From positions 43,601,342-43,665,341 of the forward strand of contig OX104124.1 in NCBI GenBank assembly GCA_944474755.1: a stretch of 64,000 nt of DNA, read 5' to 3'. Under the pieces are notes generated by a model. The model was not told the origin of the DNA. It was given only the letters and a program-made list of their open reading frames with translations, and did not search any database. Each line of letters opens with the position of its first letter. Positions within the stretch are counted from its first letter, which is position 1. This stretch comes from Limnoperna fortunei (lineage: Eukaryota; Mollusca; Bivalvia; Mytilida; Modiolidae). The position numbers and the translations under genes were made by a program. Positions 47,266-59,561 of the stretch are shown here, piece by piece.

Positions 47266-47271
47266 TTTATT
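47266..47271 (-). terminator. Candidate polyadenylation signal for the Ig receptor gene
   Basis: AATAAA on the minus strand, about 85 bases after the stop codon at 47355. Context-based assignment only. Confidence 0.35.
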
Positions 47272-47354
47272 ACGCATATTATTGAAATCAGTTTAAATCG
47301 TTCAAACAACAATTCACAATTTGCGCAAAAAATTTTTGTTCTTTATGATGGGCA

Positions 47355-47460
47355 CTATCGTTCGCTTTCGACATTTTCATACACACTCGAAGGACTCAGA
47401 ATTCCTAAATCATATACACCAGGGAGACTGCGTGCTCCTAATTCATCATATGTCTCGTTT
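47355..47460 (-). CDS. Ig receptor exon 8: tyrosine-motif tail and stop
   Basis: Acceptor TTTCTTTCAG|; 106 bases ending in TAG at 47355-47357. Encodes NETYDELGARSLPGVYDLGI then LSPSSVYENVESER. Three tyrosines: YDEL, YDLG, YENV. Confidence 0.8.
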
Positions 47461-50400
47461 CTGAAAGAAAACAAAAATAGCAGAAAACACAAGAAAATTC
47501 TAAGTGTAAACAATCTTAACGTAATGTCATAATTTTGTAATATAGCATGTAATATGAGCTGATTTTAAAGCAATTTCAATGTAAAATTTCCTCCTTCGTA
47601 AAGTTTTAAAGATGAATAGATTTGCAACATGTTTACCGTGAAGTTTATATTAACTCTTTTTTCCCGTCTCACTACAGAATGACTGCAATTTGTCTTGTAT
47701 TAATATATTCATTTATATACTCAAGAACTGTTTGCCATTCGCCGGCATTAATTCCGAATGTCGGTGTTTTAGCTGGTGTTCCGACATTGTCCCACCTTCT
47801 TAAATACAATACATCATTTATAATACAAATAATTATATGATAGGAAACAAACTTACGTATTTCCCTTATGTTTTGCGTGTTTGGTGCCTACGAAAAAACA
47901 ACAACTATGTAATTTTCACAATTTTGTTTCAAGTGCTTAAATTAAAAAAAAATAGTGTAACATTTTTAAAGACAATAACAGTTTGAAAAAATTTTTTCTG
48001 TAGCTTGTGGTACAACCTAGTCCCTTGATTGCCTAAAAGCACGAATCGTGGTTTGACAATAGTGAGATATTAGAATAAAATATACTACAGTATCGTACAG
48101 TTACTTAAATGAAAATGCATTATTCACAGTAGAAGTAAACCATTACCATCAACTTACAGAACGAACCATTATACTTTTTGTTGTTTGTTAAGCATGTTGA
48201 CATTATTTTTTCTATTCATTATTAGCAATGACTTGGTTCTAAATATTTAAAATCTTGTTAATTTTGTAAACAACCTAACAGTTGATAGATGTTATGTCCT
48301 TTGACTAGCTAAAACTTACCTTTTCGTCTTGCCATAAACCATCGGAAAAAAACGTGTCCCATTACCGTGACAATAAATGTAGCAAAAATACAACCAACTG
48401 CTACACTAGCTGTATACTCAGACGACTGCCCTGAGCATATTGTATCTGAAAAAAATACAAGAATTTTCAGCTACAACATATAAGTTGTTCACAAACTAAT
48501 GATTTTTCATTGTGAAAGGATATACATTATCCTATATTTAATTGCGGGATTTTTATCCTATTTCAGAATTCATTTAAAATGTAAATCCTAACAAAAATAG
48601 GAGAAAAAGAACATTCTTCTTTGTGAAATTATTTATATACCTATATTGTTTCATTGTATGCTTATGTGATATTAATAGAAAACCAACCGTGCATACCATG
48701 AAAATCAATTTGTGTGTTTATATCCAGTGTCGTCTTTGCTATGTTGTTTTCCAAAATGCATGTATAAAGTCCTTCGTCATTGATTGTTTTGTTCCGAATA
48801 GTGAGTTTAGTAATATAACCTTCGATGAAAACAGAAACGTCATGCAAAGTCTGTGGTATTTCTGATGTGATAGTGGTATTGGTATATTTTAATCCTAATT
48901 CTAAAGACTTTCCTTTGAAAACCCAGTGTCTGGCGTGTCTCGGGAAGGGAGGAGAACATCACATAAATGTGTAAATCAGTCCCTAACACAGTGACATTAT
49001 AACTGGAAATAACTGGTGGACCTGAAAAAAAAATTTTCAATGACTTAAATAACTATAAATAAAGATAAGTAGATGCAATCCTTTTTTAAATCAGATGTAA
49101 CATTAGTCCCATTCCCTTTATTCGTTGATCATTTTAATTATAGTAAACCACACGTTGGTCAAGTTTTGGTCCCCATCAATCAAATTTATTTTTAAGTCTA
49201 CTTTTAAACTTAATTTTAGTGCTCTTCTTCATTCACTTTATGACTGTTTTTTGACAATATTAACTTTCGGACGAAATAAAATCAATATCAGCATTAAGAA
49301 GATTTTGGTCACGTGATTTGATTTTGATCACGTGACACAAAATTGCCGTAGAGCTCACCGCTCGCTGCGAGCTATGCTCGCTATTATAAATAGGAGTACA
49401 AGACTTAAAAGACGTAGCGTAAATTCAAATCCGAATTGTAAAATATAATTAGAATTATAAAATTATTATTAGAACGATAACAGTTACATTTTTAATGTTT
49501 TATGAGCGGTATTTGTATTCGAACTTTAAATGGTTCAAGGTCATATCTGACTATATGTAAAATATCGGTTTTACCTTGTTTAACTGCAACAGGGTAAAAG
49601 TTGTGTTTCAATCTACAGCTACATACATTTACAACTTATTCGTAGAGTCAAGTTTTCTAAAACCAGTATCTAATATTGAAACTTAACCAGGAAATCAAAG
49701 ACGTCTTCTGGCATTCTTTGAAAATTTGTTTTTAGAGAGTTTATATGGCAAAGATTATTTTATGATTGCTCATGTTAGACAGAAGAAACAATACCACAAC
49801 GCATCCGTATAAACAAGAGGCTTTTAACTAGTGTTACCTAAATCAGTTTCCATGTACGTATATTATATTTCATTTAAATATATTTTCAGAGACTAGGATC
49901 TACACTTACCCGTAATAAGCAACTTTGTAGTGGTTTTCATAGTAGAAAAACTTGGTAAATCTGTCTTCCATACACAAGTATAATCACCAAGATCTTGATA
50001 AATGCAGAAAGGTATATGAAGTATGAACGACTTATCGTTTTGCCTCCCTTTTAATTCTCTGATAATTCTACCATTATATGAGTGAACCCATCCAAAAGCC
50101 TCGTGGTATCCAACATAGGTAGTGTCAAGTGTGCAGTTTAATTCTATGGCGTTTGCGCTTTGGCATTCTTCCAATGTCGGAAGGAGAAGAGTAGGGAAGT
50201 CTATTCATTAATTCATGCAAAATAAACAAATTAAATCATTATATGTTACTGTTTATAGACAAAATATATAGTTATGAGCATTATAAGTTTTGGGGTTTTT
50301 TTAGGGGGGGGTGGTGGTAAACGGCTTTTTTGCATTAGATATAGTTAACTTAACAAGACACTTTCTTCTTAATAAAATAAAAATCACGCAAATCTGCGAG

Positions 50401-52550
50401 AAAATGGACAAACAATTGACATATGTTTTAACATGTGTGTAGTTATATCTTTATACAATGACCCAAAAGTTATTAGTACATTTTTTGCATATAGTTTTAA
50501 AAAGTTGAATATTACACCTGTTTTATTAGGTTTTGAAGCTATAAAATTAAAATATGTACACTATTACCCATGGTATTCAATGCAACTATGTTGCTTGCGC
50601 TGCTGTTGAATGAATAGCCTTGTAAACATTGCCACTTAACTGTCAAGTCTTCATATAATATCTCCTGTGGTGTGATTGTTAAGTAGTAGCGTTGATTAAA
50701 CATATCACTTGAATATATGTATGTAGATAATAAATCCGGGTATCCCATGTGTAAAAACCAGGGTTCTATTGTTGAATTGTAACATTATTCCTCTTCCACG
50801 CAACACTATATGTATCTGAAGTTGTTACACAAGTTAAAGTCACCCCAACATTTCCATTATTGTAAACAACATCTGTTGATAAGCTTAATCTGTAATTGTC
50901 TAAAACAAAGAAATAAAAAGATATAAACTACTAAAAATTACGTCCACATATATGATTGGTGGAAGTATATTTACTGCAGAATTATATTTAAATTTGTGTT
51001 CTTATAAAGAGTAAATGTCTCAAAAAAGACATGTCTGTATGTGTTATTAATTTTAAATTATACAAACTACTAACGGTAAATATCATTTAGTTTATGAACG
51101 TTTTGGGCCCAATTGTTTTAGTTGATATTATTCTTGCCTAAAAACTAATACATTTTATGAGGTTTGGTGATTTTTTGATAAACGTCGTCTTTCGATTTTT
51201 TTTTACTAAAAAGAGTTACTATGTTTTTTATAGAGGCTACAACAAGCCTACTCTTATCGATATCTAAAAAGGGTTCTTTATCGTGCATGGATTTAAAACG
51301 TTACCCACTTTGATTCTTATCGTATTATGACCTCACAACCCCACCTGCCATGAGAGGTCATCCCATATCCGCTACATGGGGACGCGCTGGGCAGCTCGGT
51401 GGGGGCGAACACTGTGAACCCTCATAATATGGTCCCAGTGAAAATTTACAACCTGACACCTCGACCGTTGTTTCTGCCCAAGCTAATACAGTTCCTCCGC
51501 TACTTGTACCATATTGGACTTTGCATTTCACACTTGTGTTGTTGTATGTTGAAGTAATATTTCTTATATACATGTCAAACCTCGCTTCTGTGATAGAACA
51601 ATAAAACGTATACTCTGGAGAGTTTGAAAAGCTTTCACATTTGTTTGATGCATTGAGAAATATTCCACATATAAAAGTTCCATTCTTCAGAATTGCATCA
51701 TAGAAAATTGTTGAATGCCAGTCATTTCTAACGGGTGCTAAACATATAAACGTCTGTTGTCTGCCTTCCCTACTTATCGCGATTGGCCCTGGCTTCATTA
51801 CTACACGTAGGTCAGATGCTGTAGAAAACAAATAATGACAAGGGTTAATAGTTTGCGTCTTTCAATACAAATGTCCTGAGTACTATTTTGGTATCCATAC
51901 AAAAATTGTCTAAATACTTTTTCAATTAAATTTTATGGGGTTATCTACCAGATAGCTTTACGTTAAGCGGGCAGTATTTCAGCTATATTTAAGACGAGAA
52001 CAAATTTTACAAACCATAAACCAATTTGTAAAAGATTGACAAAAGGCAAAAAATGTTGACTGCCACTGGAAAAATATTGGATATTGGTAGAATGGTTTCC
52101 AGACTTTTGCAGCGGCTTTAACGAACCTATTTTTATCGACGTCTTCAGAAAGGTTTTTATCGTGCAAGGAACTCTTGAAATATTTTTCCTGAACAACACG
52201 ATGTGTCTTTGTACTGCGATTACAATTATGATATCAGATTATATATAGAAAAACAGACAGACTATACATTGTATTCTCAACAACAATAAATTAATTGATA
52301 ACTTTTAAAATTTATGTTATATGTCTGAAATTGGGCATTTTTGCTATTTTGACGAAAAATTAATAATTACTTTGTTTTTATATGTGACACAAAGATGGCG
52401 GCGTAAGCAAGAAGCGGAAAAATACCCCTGCAGAATTCTGTATAATAAAGTAAAGGTCTAAAGGTCTAATAAACAACAATATTTGCAATTATACTTACAG
52501 TTCGAGACAGACATCAACAAACATATGATTGTAAATCCGAAAGTATACAT
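47355..52550 (-). CDS. Ig-superfamily type I membrane receptor, 8 exons
   Basis: Hand-spliced gene of nominal 542 codons: signal peptide, four Ig-like domains, one transmembrane helix (about residues 467-489, VAVGCIFATFIVTVMGHVF) and a 53-residue cytoplasmic tail. Exons: 52499-52550, 51453-51818, 50568-50899, 49910-50200, 48697-49021, 48320-48445, 47857-47887 and 47355-47460, all with GT-AG sites and matching phases. Ig domains 1-4 are single exons bounded by phase-1 introns, the usual architecture of this superfamily. Ig3 and Ig4 show the DxGxYxC strand-F motif. The tail has TYDEL and SVYENV; the latter fits the (S/I/V/L)xYxx(I/V/L) inhibitory-motif consensus and contains a YxN site. Exon 3 is one base short and exon 5 one base long, so the gene is frameshifted twice or the assembly has two errors. 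Ligand unknown; a cell-surface recognition role, perhaps immune, is inferred. Confidence 0.8.
47857..47887 (-). CDS. Ig receptor exon 7: 31-bp cytoplasmic micro-exon
   Basis: Encodes TKHAKHKGN. Acceptor TTTCGTAG|, donor ATAC|GTAAGT. Goes from phase 1 to phase 2, which fits exon 8 exactly. Confidence 0.7.
48320..48445 (-). CDS. Ig receptor exon 6: transmembrane segment
   Basis: 126 bases, phase 1-1. Encodes a short stalk (ICSGQSSEYTA), the hydrophobic helix and a basic stop-transfer (FRWFMARRK). Acceptor TTTTTTTCAG|, donor AAAAG|GTAAGT. Confidence 0.8.
48697..49021 (-). CDS. Ig receptor exon 5: Ig domain 4, with one-base insertion
   Basis: Starts PPVISSYNVTVLGTD in one frame and continues HWVFKGKSLELGLKYTNTT then INDEGLYTCILEN in another; the switch is in the C-rich CCTCCCTTCCC near 48945-48955. 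Length 325, one more than the 324 needed. Strand B lacks the usual cysteine. Donor CATG|GTATGC. Confidence 0.75.
49910..50200 (-). CDS. Ig receptor exon 4: Ig domain 3
   Basis: 291 bases, phase 1-1, intact. Contains IELNCTLD and DLGDYTCVWK; acceptor GAATAG|, donor ACGG|GTAAGT. Confidence 0.8.
50568..50899 (-). CDS. Ig receptor exon 3: Ig domain 2, with one-base deletion
   Basis: Acceptor TTTGTTTTAG|, donor CATGG|GTAATA. Strand B reads VTLTCVTT and strand F VKWQCLQGY, but they lie in different frames that switch near 50780-50790, just before the in-frame TAG that follows NNVTIQQ. Length is 332, one less than the 333 a phase 1-1 exon needs, so a single-base loss explains the break. Confidence 0.7.
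51453..51818 (-). CDS. Ig receptor exon 2: Ig domain 1
   Basis: Acceptor TTTTCTACAG|, donor TCAG|GTTGTA; 366 bases. Cysteines in TFICLAP and SVKCKVQY fit strands B and F; further cysteines (FICGIF, NKCESF, FYCSIT) suggest an extra disulfide. The open frame continues past the donor to 51358, but that extension resembles a repeat also seen near 57465-57540 (GCGCTGGGCAGCTC), so I exclude it. Confidence 0.75.
52499..52550 (-). CDS. Ig receptor exon 1: signal peptide
   Basis: ATG at 52550, encoding MYTFGFTIICLLMSVSN; donor CT|GTAAGT. Ends in phase 1, which joins exon 2 in frame. Confidence 0.75.
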
Positions 52551-52559
52551 TTCTTTTTG

Positions 52560-54300
52560 CAATACAAAACTATGATCATTACTTCCTGCCAGTATATATG
52601 TTTATGTACTTCCTTTTGTCAAAATTTTAATAGAGTGAGAAGAATTGGGTCGTAACGACGACCTTTAAATCATTTTCAATAAAGAATTACGCATTTGTAT
52701 TACATCTTAAGTTTGGAATTTTTTTTAAATTGTTATCGATACAACATATTGGATTGTAAATAGTCGTCTTGTGACAGTATATACTGGGATGTAGCATATA
52801 TTCTCTTTCTTAAACCAAAGATTCCGCTTTCTTCTCGTGTAAAATTATGTTTCCCCAAAATGTAGTCGAACAGAGTAAGGGATAGTGTTCAACATACATT
52901 TATACTTTATGTTATATCACACCGCGCATATCTATCATCTGCTAACTGTTGACATAGATGCTATACTTGAGCACCGATAAGAACGGATCCAGCATTTCTA
53001 TTAAGATAATTATTAAATATCAGAAACAAATAAGCTTGTTAAACATGTTAAAAGAATGTATATTTGACTCCACAAACTATTTTTTTCACAATTCATATGC
53101 TTACTCTTGTGACTTTACAAATCACGCCTATTAAAAGATCGTGCAACGATTATAGGTAAAATTACGCTGTCGTTAATATTATTACCGTCTCCCATGGGAG
53201 ACGGTATACATTGTCAAATGGCGATCAGTCTTCGGAGTAAATGACTCTCTGTTACTTGATTGGGTGGTTAACTAAATCTATAAATATTTTTCTCATTTCA
53301 TTGGTTTACGTCAGGATCGCACTAGTATGTGTACTGAAATTTCGATATTTTCTTAGGTTGAAACGGGGTTGTAATCAGTATTTTATTGTAGTAATGTTAC
53401 GTTCCACATATTGACTTCTATTTCATTCAATGCATTGGTCAGTGAGCAATTATAAGGTAAACATTGTACCAAAATCTCCCTACTTTATAAAGCTGTTTTG
53501 GAAAAAATTATATGTTCTATATCATTCTTTATTTTCGTTAATCAGTATTTTAGTGTAGTAATGTTACGTTCCACATATTGATTTTCTATTTCATTCAATG
53601 CATTGGTCAGTGAACAATTAAAAGGTAAACATTGTACCAAAATCTCCCTACTTTTTAAAAGCTGTTTGGGTTAGGAAAAAATTATATGTTCTGTATCTTT
53701 ATTTTCATTCTGATATTGATGCAAATTTAACAAAACATATTTTTACCGCTAATTTTGAACATTTGTTGTTTAGGGAGTCAACTTTTGTTTAATTATTTTT
53801 TAAAAAGCACGTATGAAGTGACGACAGGCATTTAAATCTCTCAAGCACCATTGGATAATAGTTTAGCGTAAACAATGTCCTTACAAGGTACATTGTACAT
53901 TGTTTACCTACCCTACAGATAAATTACAAAAAAACAGATTCTTTAATAAATCCATAAAATTTGTAATGCAGCTAAGAGACGGTTAGCTTTTTAGAAAAGC
54001 TAAACTTGTGGATAATACAGTCGCTTCAAAGCCCAACGCATACATCGCCTTTTATCTGACGATGAGGATTAACCGAGATCCTTAAAGTACGATTAACCAA
54101 CCATATTTTTTTTCTCTGTATTAACTATATCTGATGCAATATTCCACCAGCATGTGCACAATTCATATAGTTTGTCTTCGTCACCTGTTTTTTATTTTAT
54201 TTTAAGTCAGTTTTGCTGATGCTGAAAAAAAAATTATTGAGATATTCTCTTTTTATTTATTTATGGAACCGATAAATAATCCTAATTGTAAAATATAGTA
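52560..54300. other. Upstream region of the Ig receptor gene; repeats
   Basis: No other gene recognised. A perfect palindrome ACCGTCTCCCA/TGGGAGACGGT lies at about 53185-53207, similar in style to the hairpin head at 4462. A tandem duplication follows at 53373-53706. Confidence 0.45.
53373..53706 (+). repeat. 167-bp tandem duplication
   Basis: Two head-to-tail copies starting at 53373 and 53540 share GTAATGTTACGTTCCACATA, TTCATTCAATGCATTGGTCA and GTACCAAAATCTCCCTACTT, with small indels. Confidence 0.85.
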
Positions 54301-54316
54301 AAGACGCCATATAAAT

Positions 54317-54530
54317 GATTGAAAGTTTGCTGTACGTCAAGAGAGAATTATTACAGCATAATTCAGGACGAGAACAACTTTACATACAACAATCAACGAG
54401 GGTAATGGGTAGGTTAATTGATTGAAAGTTTGTTGTTGCTGTACGTCAAGCGAGATTTATTACAGCTTTATTCAGGACGAGAACAAGTTTACATACAATA
54501 AATCATTGGGGATAACGGAAAGGTTGATTG
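54317..54530 (+). repeat. Tandem duplication of about 103 bp
   Basis: Copies starting near 54317 and 54420 share GATTGAAAGTTTG, GCTGTACGTCAAG and ATTCAGGACGAGAACAA..TTACATACAA, moderately diverged. A related piece (AAGACGAGAACAAATTTTAC) lies inside intron 1 of the Ig gene near 51991. Confidence 0.7.
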
Positions 54531-54639
54531 ATTTGATGTTTGCTTTTACGTCTGAGAACAAATATAAAGGTCCGATATGTCTACCAAGTTAGATTATGGT
54601 TGCTTTAGTTATGGTTTCACTCGCAAGTCATATGTCAAA

Positions 54640-55310
54640 ATCCTTGATATAGCTCACATCAAGGATTGCGACTATGTCTTGGAGAGTTTAGAACCACACC
54701 TGTTCAAAGTTTGTATGTTGAAGCAAGAGAGCCTTCTTTTTATTAATGAAGACTAAAGCTGTCTCTGCAATATGCAGCTAAACTAAAAGCACACCCTTCA
54801 TTCCTGCCCACGACTGTGTTTTTAAACCTCTCTACGAAACATTTTCGAAAAACACACAATGAAAATTAAACCTTTTGGCATTAGAATAAAACCCCATTTG
54901 GACAAAATCTGGTAAAAAGATGGATGAAATTCTCCAAAATCACCCTAGGTTAAAAACTTACCCTACATTTATTTATGATCTAAACAAGTTTTAAAGTCCG
55001 ACACTATCCCCCGTTTAATACAACAATATTTTGCAGAAATTACATCTTGCTATCTTGACCAAATTGCAATTTATACAGATGGATCGAAGGACGGTGATTA
55101 ACTTGCTTTAGCCGCTGTCTTTTAGAGCGTGTTGAAACTCGCCGTCTTCCTTTTACTTAATCTGTATTTAGTGCAAAGGCACAGGCTATTCGTTTTGCAC
55201 TAAAAATTGTTGCGTCGTCAGTTGTTTGTAAATTTATTATCTGCTCTGATTCTTTATCACGTAGAACACATTCGGGAACGCTTTTATTCTGTTAATGCAT
55301 ATTATAATTG
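54640..55310 (+). pseudogene. LINE RNase H remnant
   Basis: Broken frames read PVQSLYVEAREPSL, then IKPFGIRIKPHL, then IAIYTDGSKDGD, where TDGSK is the first catalytic region of RNase H. This is the order found downstream of RT in I/Jockey-group LINEs with RNase H. Many stops and frame changes; no RT found upstream. Confidence 0.6.
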
Positions 55311-55431
55311 ATTTACAACTCTCGCGGGAGCCACAATTTTACAGTTTTTAAAAGAAATTAATGTATACAGAAAAATTTAATTGGACTTTTATAAAAATGA
55401 TATCAAATATTCCAAGGTTAATATAATTTAC

Positions 55432-55476
55432 TATACCCGACGAGCGTTTCGTCTAGTCAAGACTCATCAATGGCGC
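55432..55476 (-). ncRNA. Degraded hammerhead ribozyme (family B, solo)
   Basis: On the minus strand: TTGATGA (C to T at the first core base), GTC-TTGACTA-GAC, GAAA, ACGCTCGT, C. Stem I no longer pairs well. The flank to 55590 matches the family B unit near 2150-2270 (GTAGAGCTTTTAT, ATCTACACCTT), so this is a truncated solo copy. Confidence 0.65.
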
Positions 55477-55819
55477 TCGAGCCCAAACAAGATTCAAAAT
55501 CCAAATGAATGAGATAGTGTAGAGCTTTTATTGCCAAAATTCAAAAACGTTATACCAAATCCGACTAAGGCTATCTACACCTTAAATTATGATATTGCAT
55601 ACCTTTGCTTTAGTTGTCTTCTTGTTATTAACTTCATTTTATCTGTGGTCATATTATTGTATGGGATCACGTTTTAGAATTAAAGGAGAGATATTCTTTC
55701 AATAATTTAATTAATTTTCTAATTTTAACGCGCTGAATACATGTATAGCTAAAATAGTGCTTGATGGACGTAAAAGATCAATCAATCAGTCAATCAATCA
55801 ATCAACCGAAGTCAGAAAA

Positions 55820-57170
55820 TATATTATTGGATGATATGGAGTTCTTGTCGGGTGCAAAAGATTTAATGACACTTCCAATAATGAAAATTGGTTAAGTAAA
55901 GCAAGTGGTCCCGATTCAAACAATAAATGGTTATTAAGAAATTGTTTTAGCAGATAACTTTGTTACTAAAATTAGATCGGTTTCAAAAAGAGTGTCCGGT
56001 CATCTGCGGGTATCACCGATTAATGGTACCGAGTATCGAAATGATTTGTCGTGACACTTTTATGCAAACCTCCACGGAAGAAGAAATATTACGACGATGG
56101 TGATAATCATAATTACATGTATAAAGATAGGGCTAATTGTAGGTCCGTCCCATATTCCTGTAAGAAATTAATTTTTCTTCATCGACGGTTGTTTTAACCT
56201 TGACATCATAGGTTGCTGGGAAAAACTATTTCTGTTGTCCTGAGTAAAACAATACATGGTTGTGAAGGACTTTTGTTGTCATTGCTAGGGACAAAATGCC
56301 AATTCAGGTTGTAAAATGACGTATTTCTGTAAGGAACATCATCCTGATATAAAAGATATATGGTTTCTAAGGACATTTTATAATGGTTACCTTGTTGCTA
56401 TCGTATGACCTTGACCAGTGACCTTTGAAACTGGGCTCAAATTGAAGGCCTTGACTTGGTGATCATAATAAATATATATGTTTACTATATTATATCTAAC
56501 TGTTTTCAAGTTATATGCAAAAAAAAAACGATTAACCAAAATAAGTCAAGGGCTGAAGCTCGAAAACGGTTAATTGTTTCGGACTAAATGTACCAAATGA
56601 GGGTCTTGATGAGAGGTGTATTTTTGCCATTTATTGTCTTCTATCTTTTATAGTTTTTGAGCTGTAATGATAACAATATTGGACGCCTAAGATCGAGGTC
56701 GAGATTTTCTTTAAGGACATGTCACAAGACAACAAAGGGTGAAGACCTTGGGTGTTATCAACTTACGGTTTCTACGCTTTTTGTGATAAGCGTAGTCCTT
56801 GAAAAATTCAAGGGATACCGCTCGCTTCTGCTAGTCAGAAATTTTAAGCCAAATTATTTCATAAAGTTGTCTCAAAAGTTCCTCAACATGTCTCACTTTT
56901 TAGTTTTCTTCTGTCTGTTATAGTTCCAGAGATTATGCGATAACAAGGTTCTCGGTGTTTGGGCAGATAACTCCGTAAATAAAAATGTTTCGGTTTCACA
57001 GGTTGAATTCCGAATAGACTTTTAGTGGCCAAAACTTGTCTCGAAAGACCAAAATGATATATGTTGCGTAGTTTTTAAACTGGTTTTGAAGTAGGAGGAA
57101 AAAACGAAAAAAAATTAATCGAAGCAAAACAATAAGGTATCCCACTTCCTAAGTGGGAAAGACGTTAAAA
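55820..57170 (+). repeat. Family E repeat, copy 4, with variant end
   Basis: 55820-56110 matches the end of copy 1 (ACCGATTAATGGTACC, GGAAGAAGAAA), then AGATAGGGCTAATTG at 56124 starts another unit with the full landmark series. The 3' side carries two hairpins (TCCCACTT..AAGTGGGA at 57129-57148, and AAGGTCTTTCCAC/GTGGCAAAGACCTT at about 57192-57222). Confidence 0.7.
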
Positions 57171-57229
57171 AATAATAAAAGCAAAAACAATAAGGTCTTT
57201 CCACGGAAGTGGCAAAGACCTTAATAAGA

Positions 57230-58800
57230 CCTTAATCAATGAACGCAAATATATGTAGACTATCTGAAAAAAATTTGGAATATAGGGTAGTGACGGAAAA
57301 TTCAGACTTTTGTAGAGGCTCAAATCAACCGTATGTTTTATAAAATGTAAATAAGGGGTCTTCATAATTCAAGGAAGAAGCGTTCAAATCATTGAACACG
57401 TTAGTAGTCCGCAGTCAGGATTTCCGTATAATAAATCTGACAACCGCCCAAATAGAGGGCCTATCCGCCACCTAGGAATGCGCTGGGCAGCTCTGTTGAT
57501 TGTGTCGTGGAAACCCTACCAGTATAGACCTATGACAGCTAAATGGACATAGTAAATATATCAGAAAATATTGCATTAAGTTTTCAGTATTGGTTGAGCT
57601 CTTGGTCCTAGGCTAGCATTATTGGACTTGATCTTGTACCTGGATCCAGAATATAAAGTTTTGTTGAAATTTACACGTTTCATTAGACATAAAAGTACAC
57701 AGGTACTTCCTTGTTGTATATATATTTAAATTTTTTAAATTCATTTTATGCTAATTATTGAACTAATAAACTATCACGTGATACGTTTATACAAAGCACT
57801 TCTTCAATAAAAGGACATTCATACACTAAAATCGGATCCGTTTACTCGTTTTGTATCGATTCAAAATAACTCGTCTCGTTCCCTCGACTTTGAGTGTGAA
57901 TTTTCCTAAGTAAAATTACAATCTATCTACAATTTTCTCTAGAATACATTTATAAGTCAAAGCATCTGTGGTCTGCATTGTCAGATCGCTTGTAACATAT
58001 GTATAATCTGTGGAGAGCCACTTTTCCAACAATCTTATACAGAAACACTAGTTAAAATAGGTCGTTATCTATCTATTATCTATTCCTAAACTGTTCATGC
58101 CTAAACCTTATGATCACTGATGCGTCAAAAATGAAGTTGCAAGATGAATTCCGATATCAGACAAGATCTGCTCCTTTCTTCTTTGCCAGTTTCGAGTCGA
58201 AGGTTAAGGGTTTCAGTTTTTGTTGAGAAGGATGCTGGAGTACCTAGTGAAAATGTAATGAAATCGATCGTTTTCAAGGTTTTACTCACATCGATATTCT
58301 TTTAAAAACAATGTTTATTGTCCTTACCTCGTAATTTCATTATTTTAAAACGTAAGTTTTTGTTTATTGACTGATAGCACAAAATCATAACCTGTTCATA
58401 AGTATTCAGCACATCAAACATAGTTGGAAAACAATGACTTAACATTTATAAACCAAACATATTAGTCATAGCTAAAACAAGCTGCTTGAAATAAAGAATT
58501 AAATTGTGTTTCCGTAATATTTAAAAAGTACCAATCATGGACCTGCTATCTTCGAAGTGTAGACGCCAGAATTTCAACAAAGCAAAGAACGTGGAGGTAA
58601 AATTTTATTATGTGCAGACAAACATCGAATATATCTAGAATTCCAAGTACCGGGATAATCACAGCTGCCATATCCGGAGTGTACACGTTCTCTGTCAACT
58701 TGATGTGATCTTACTATTTTAATTGAATCTAACAAAGAATGTGTACTTGTTCGTGAAAATCTTCCACAGATACACTAGGGGACCAATAGCTGATAACAGT
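57230..58800. other. No supported gene
   Basis: A short block near 57465-57540 resembles sequence at 51365-51440. Otherwise nothing recognised. Confidence 0.4.
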
Positions 58801-58810
58801 TTTTAGTATC

Positions 58811-58951
58811 AGATTAAACGCTTATTTTCGGTAAGTCATCGATGTATGAACGAGGTCGAATCACTCACAAATGAATAAACGGCCGAATTTTTTGTGAGTG
58901 AGTCGACCTCGTTCATACATCGATGAATTACCACAAATATGCGTTTAATCT
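58811..58951. repeat. Foldback element
   Basis: Inner arms 58833-58871 and 58891-58929 are reverse complements with two mismatches; outer ends AGATTAAACGC (58811-58821) and GCGTTTAATCT (58941-58951) also pair exactly. Same style as the foldback at 29407. Confidence 0.8.
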
Positions 58952-59561
58952 TTATAATTCTTCCTATAATTGTTTTTTTAATATTTACTATCTTTTCCCA
59001 AAATAAAATTCCATTATAAGTGTGTGACGCGTAGGAATATACACAACGAATTGAAGACGAAGACGTGGTCGCTTTGGAGGGAATAACTTGCATTGACAAC
59101 AAATATATGTTACGATTAGTCGAGAAGATTATTAATGAAAACAAATGAAGACAGAACAAAAAACAAAATTTCGTGAATTCCGTTTACTAATGTTCCTCAT
59201 TGTACCCGCGGTTTATATGTAACGTCATGTGTTACGTCATATCTGTTCAGACGCAACGTAAACCTAGCTAGACGTTAATTCTTAAATACGAACAGGAAAA
59301 ACAAAAGTTGTCATTGTTTGATGGATTTATCAGTAAAAATGGATGGAGCTGTGATGAGACGTTGAGTTGGTGGCGAAGCCGCGCATCTTGCTCATTTTAT
59401 TGATTTGTTGTGACTGAGAAAATAGAGGTTAGTAAGTTTTACCGCTAATTTCCGGTTCCGGTCTGAAGACAACGTGATTGAAAATTTGCCGTTGTGAAAT
59501 TAATGATAATCTATCATCATCAGTGTCAATAATTACAATCATATCACTATTTTTAAACAAC

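Noticed and set aside
51358..51452. Extension of Ig exon 2 to its in-frame stop as a secreted isoform
   Set aside because: The extension lies beyond a good donor and resembles a repeat seen near 57465; kept out unless transcripts show it.
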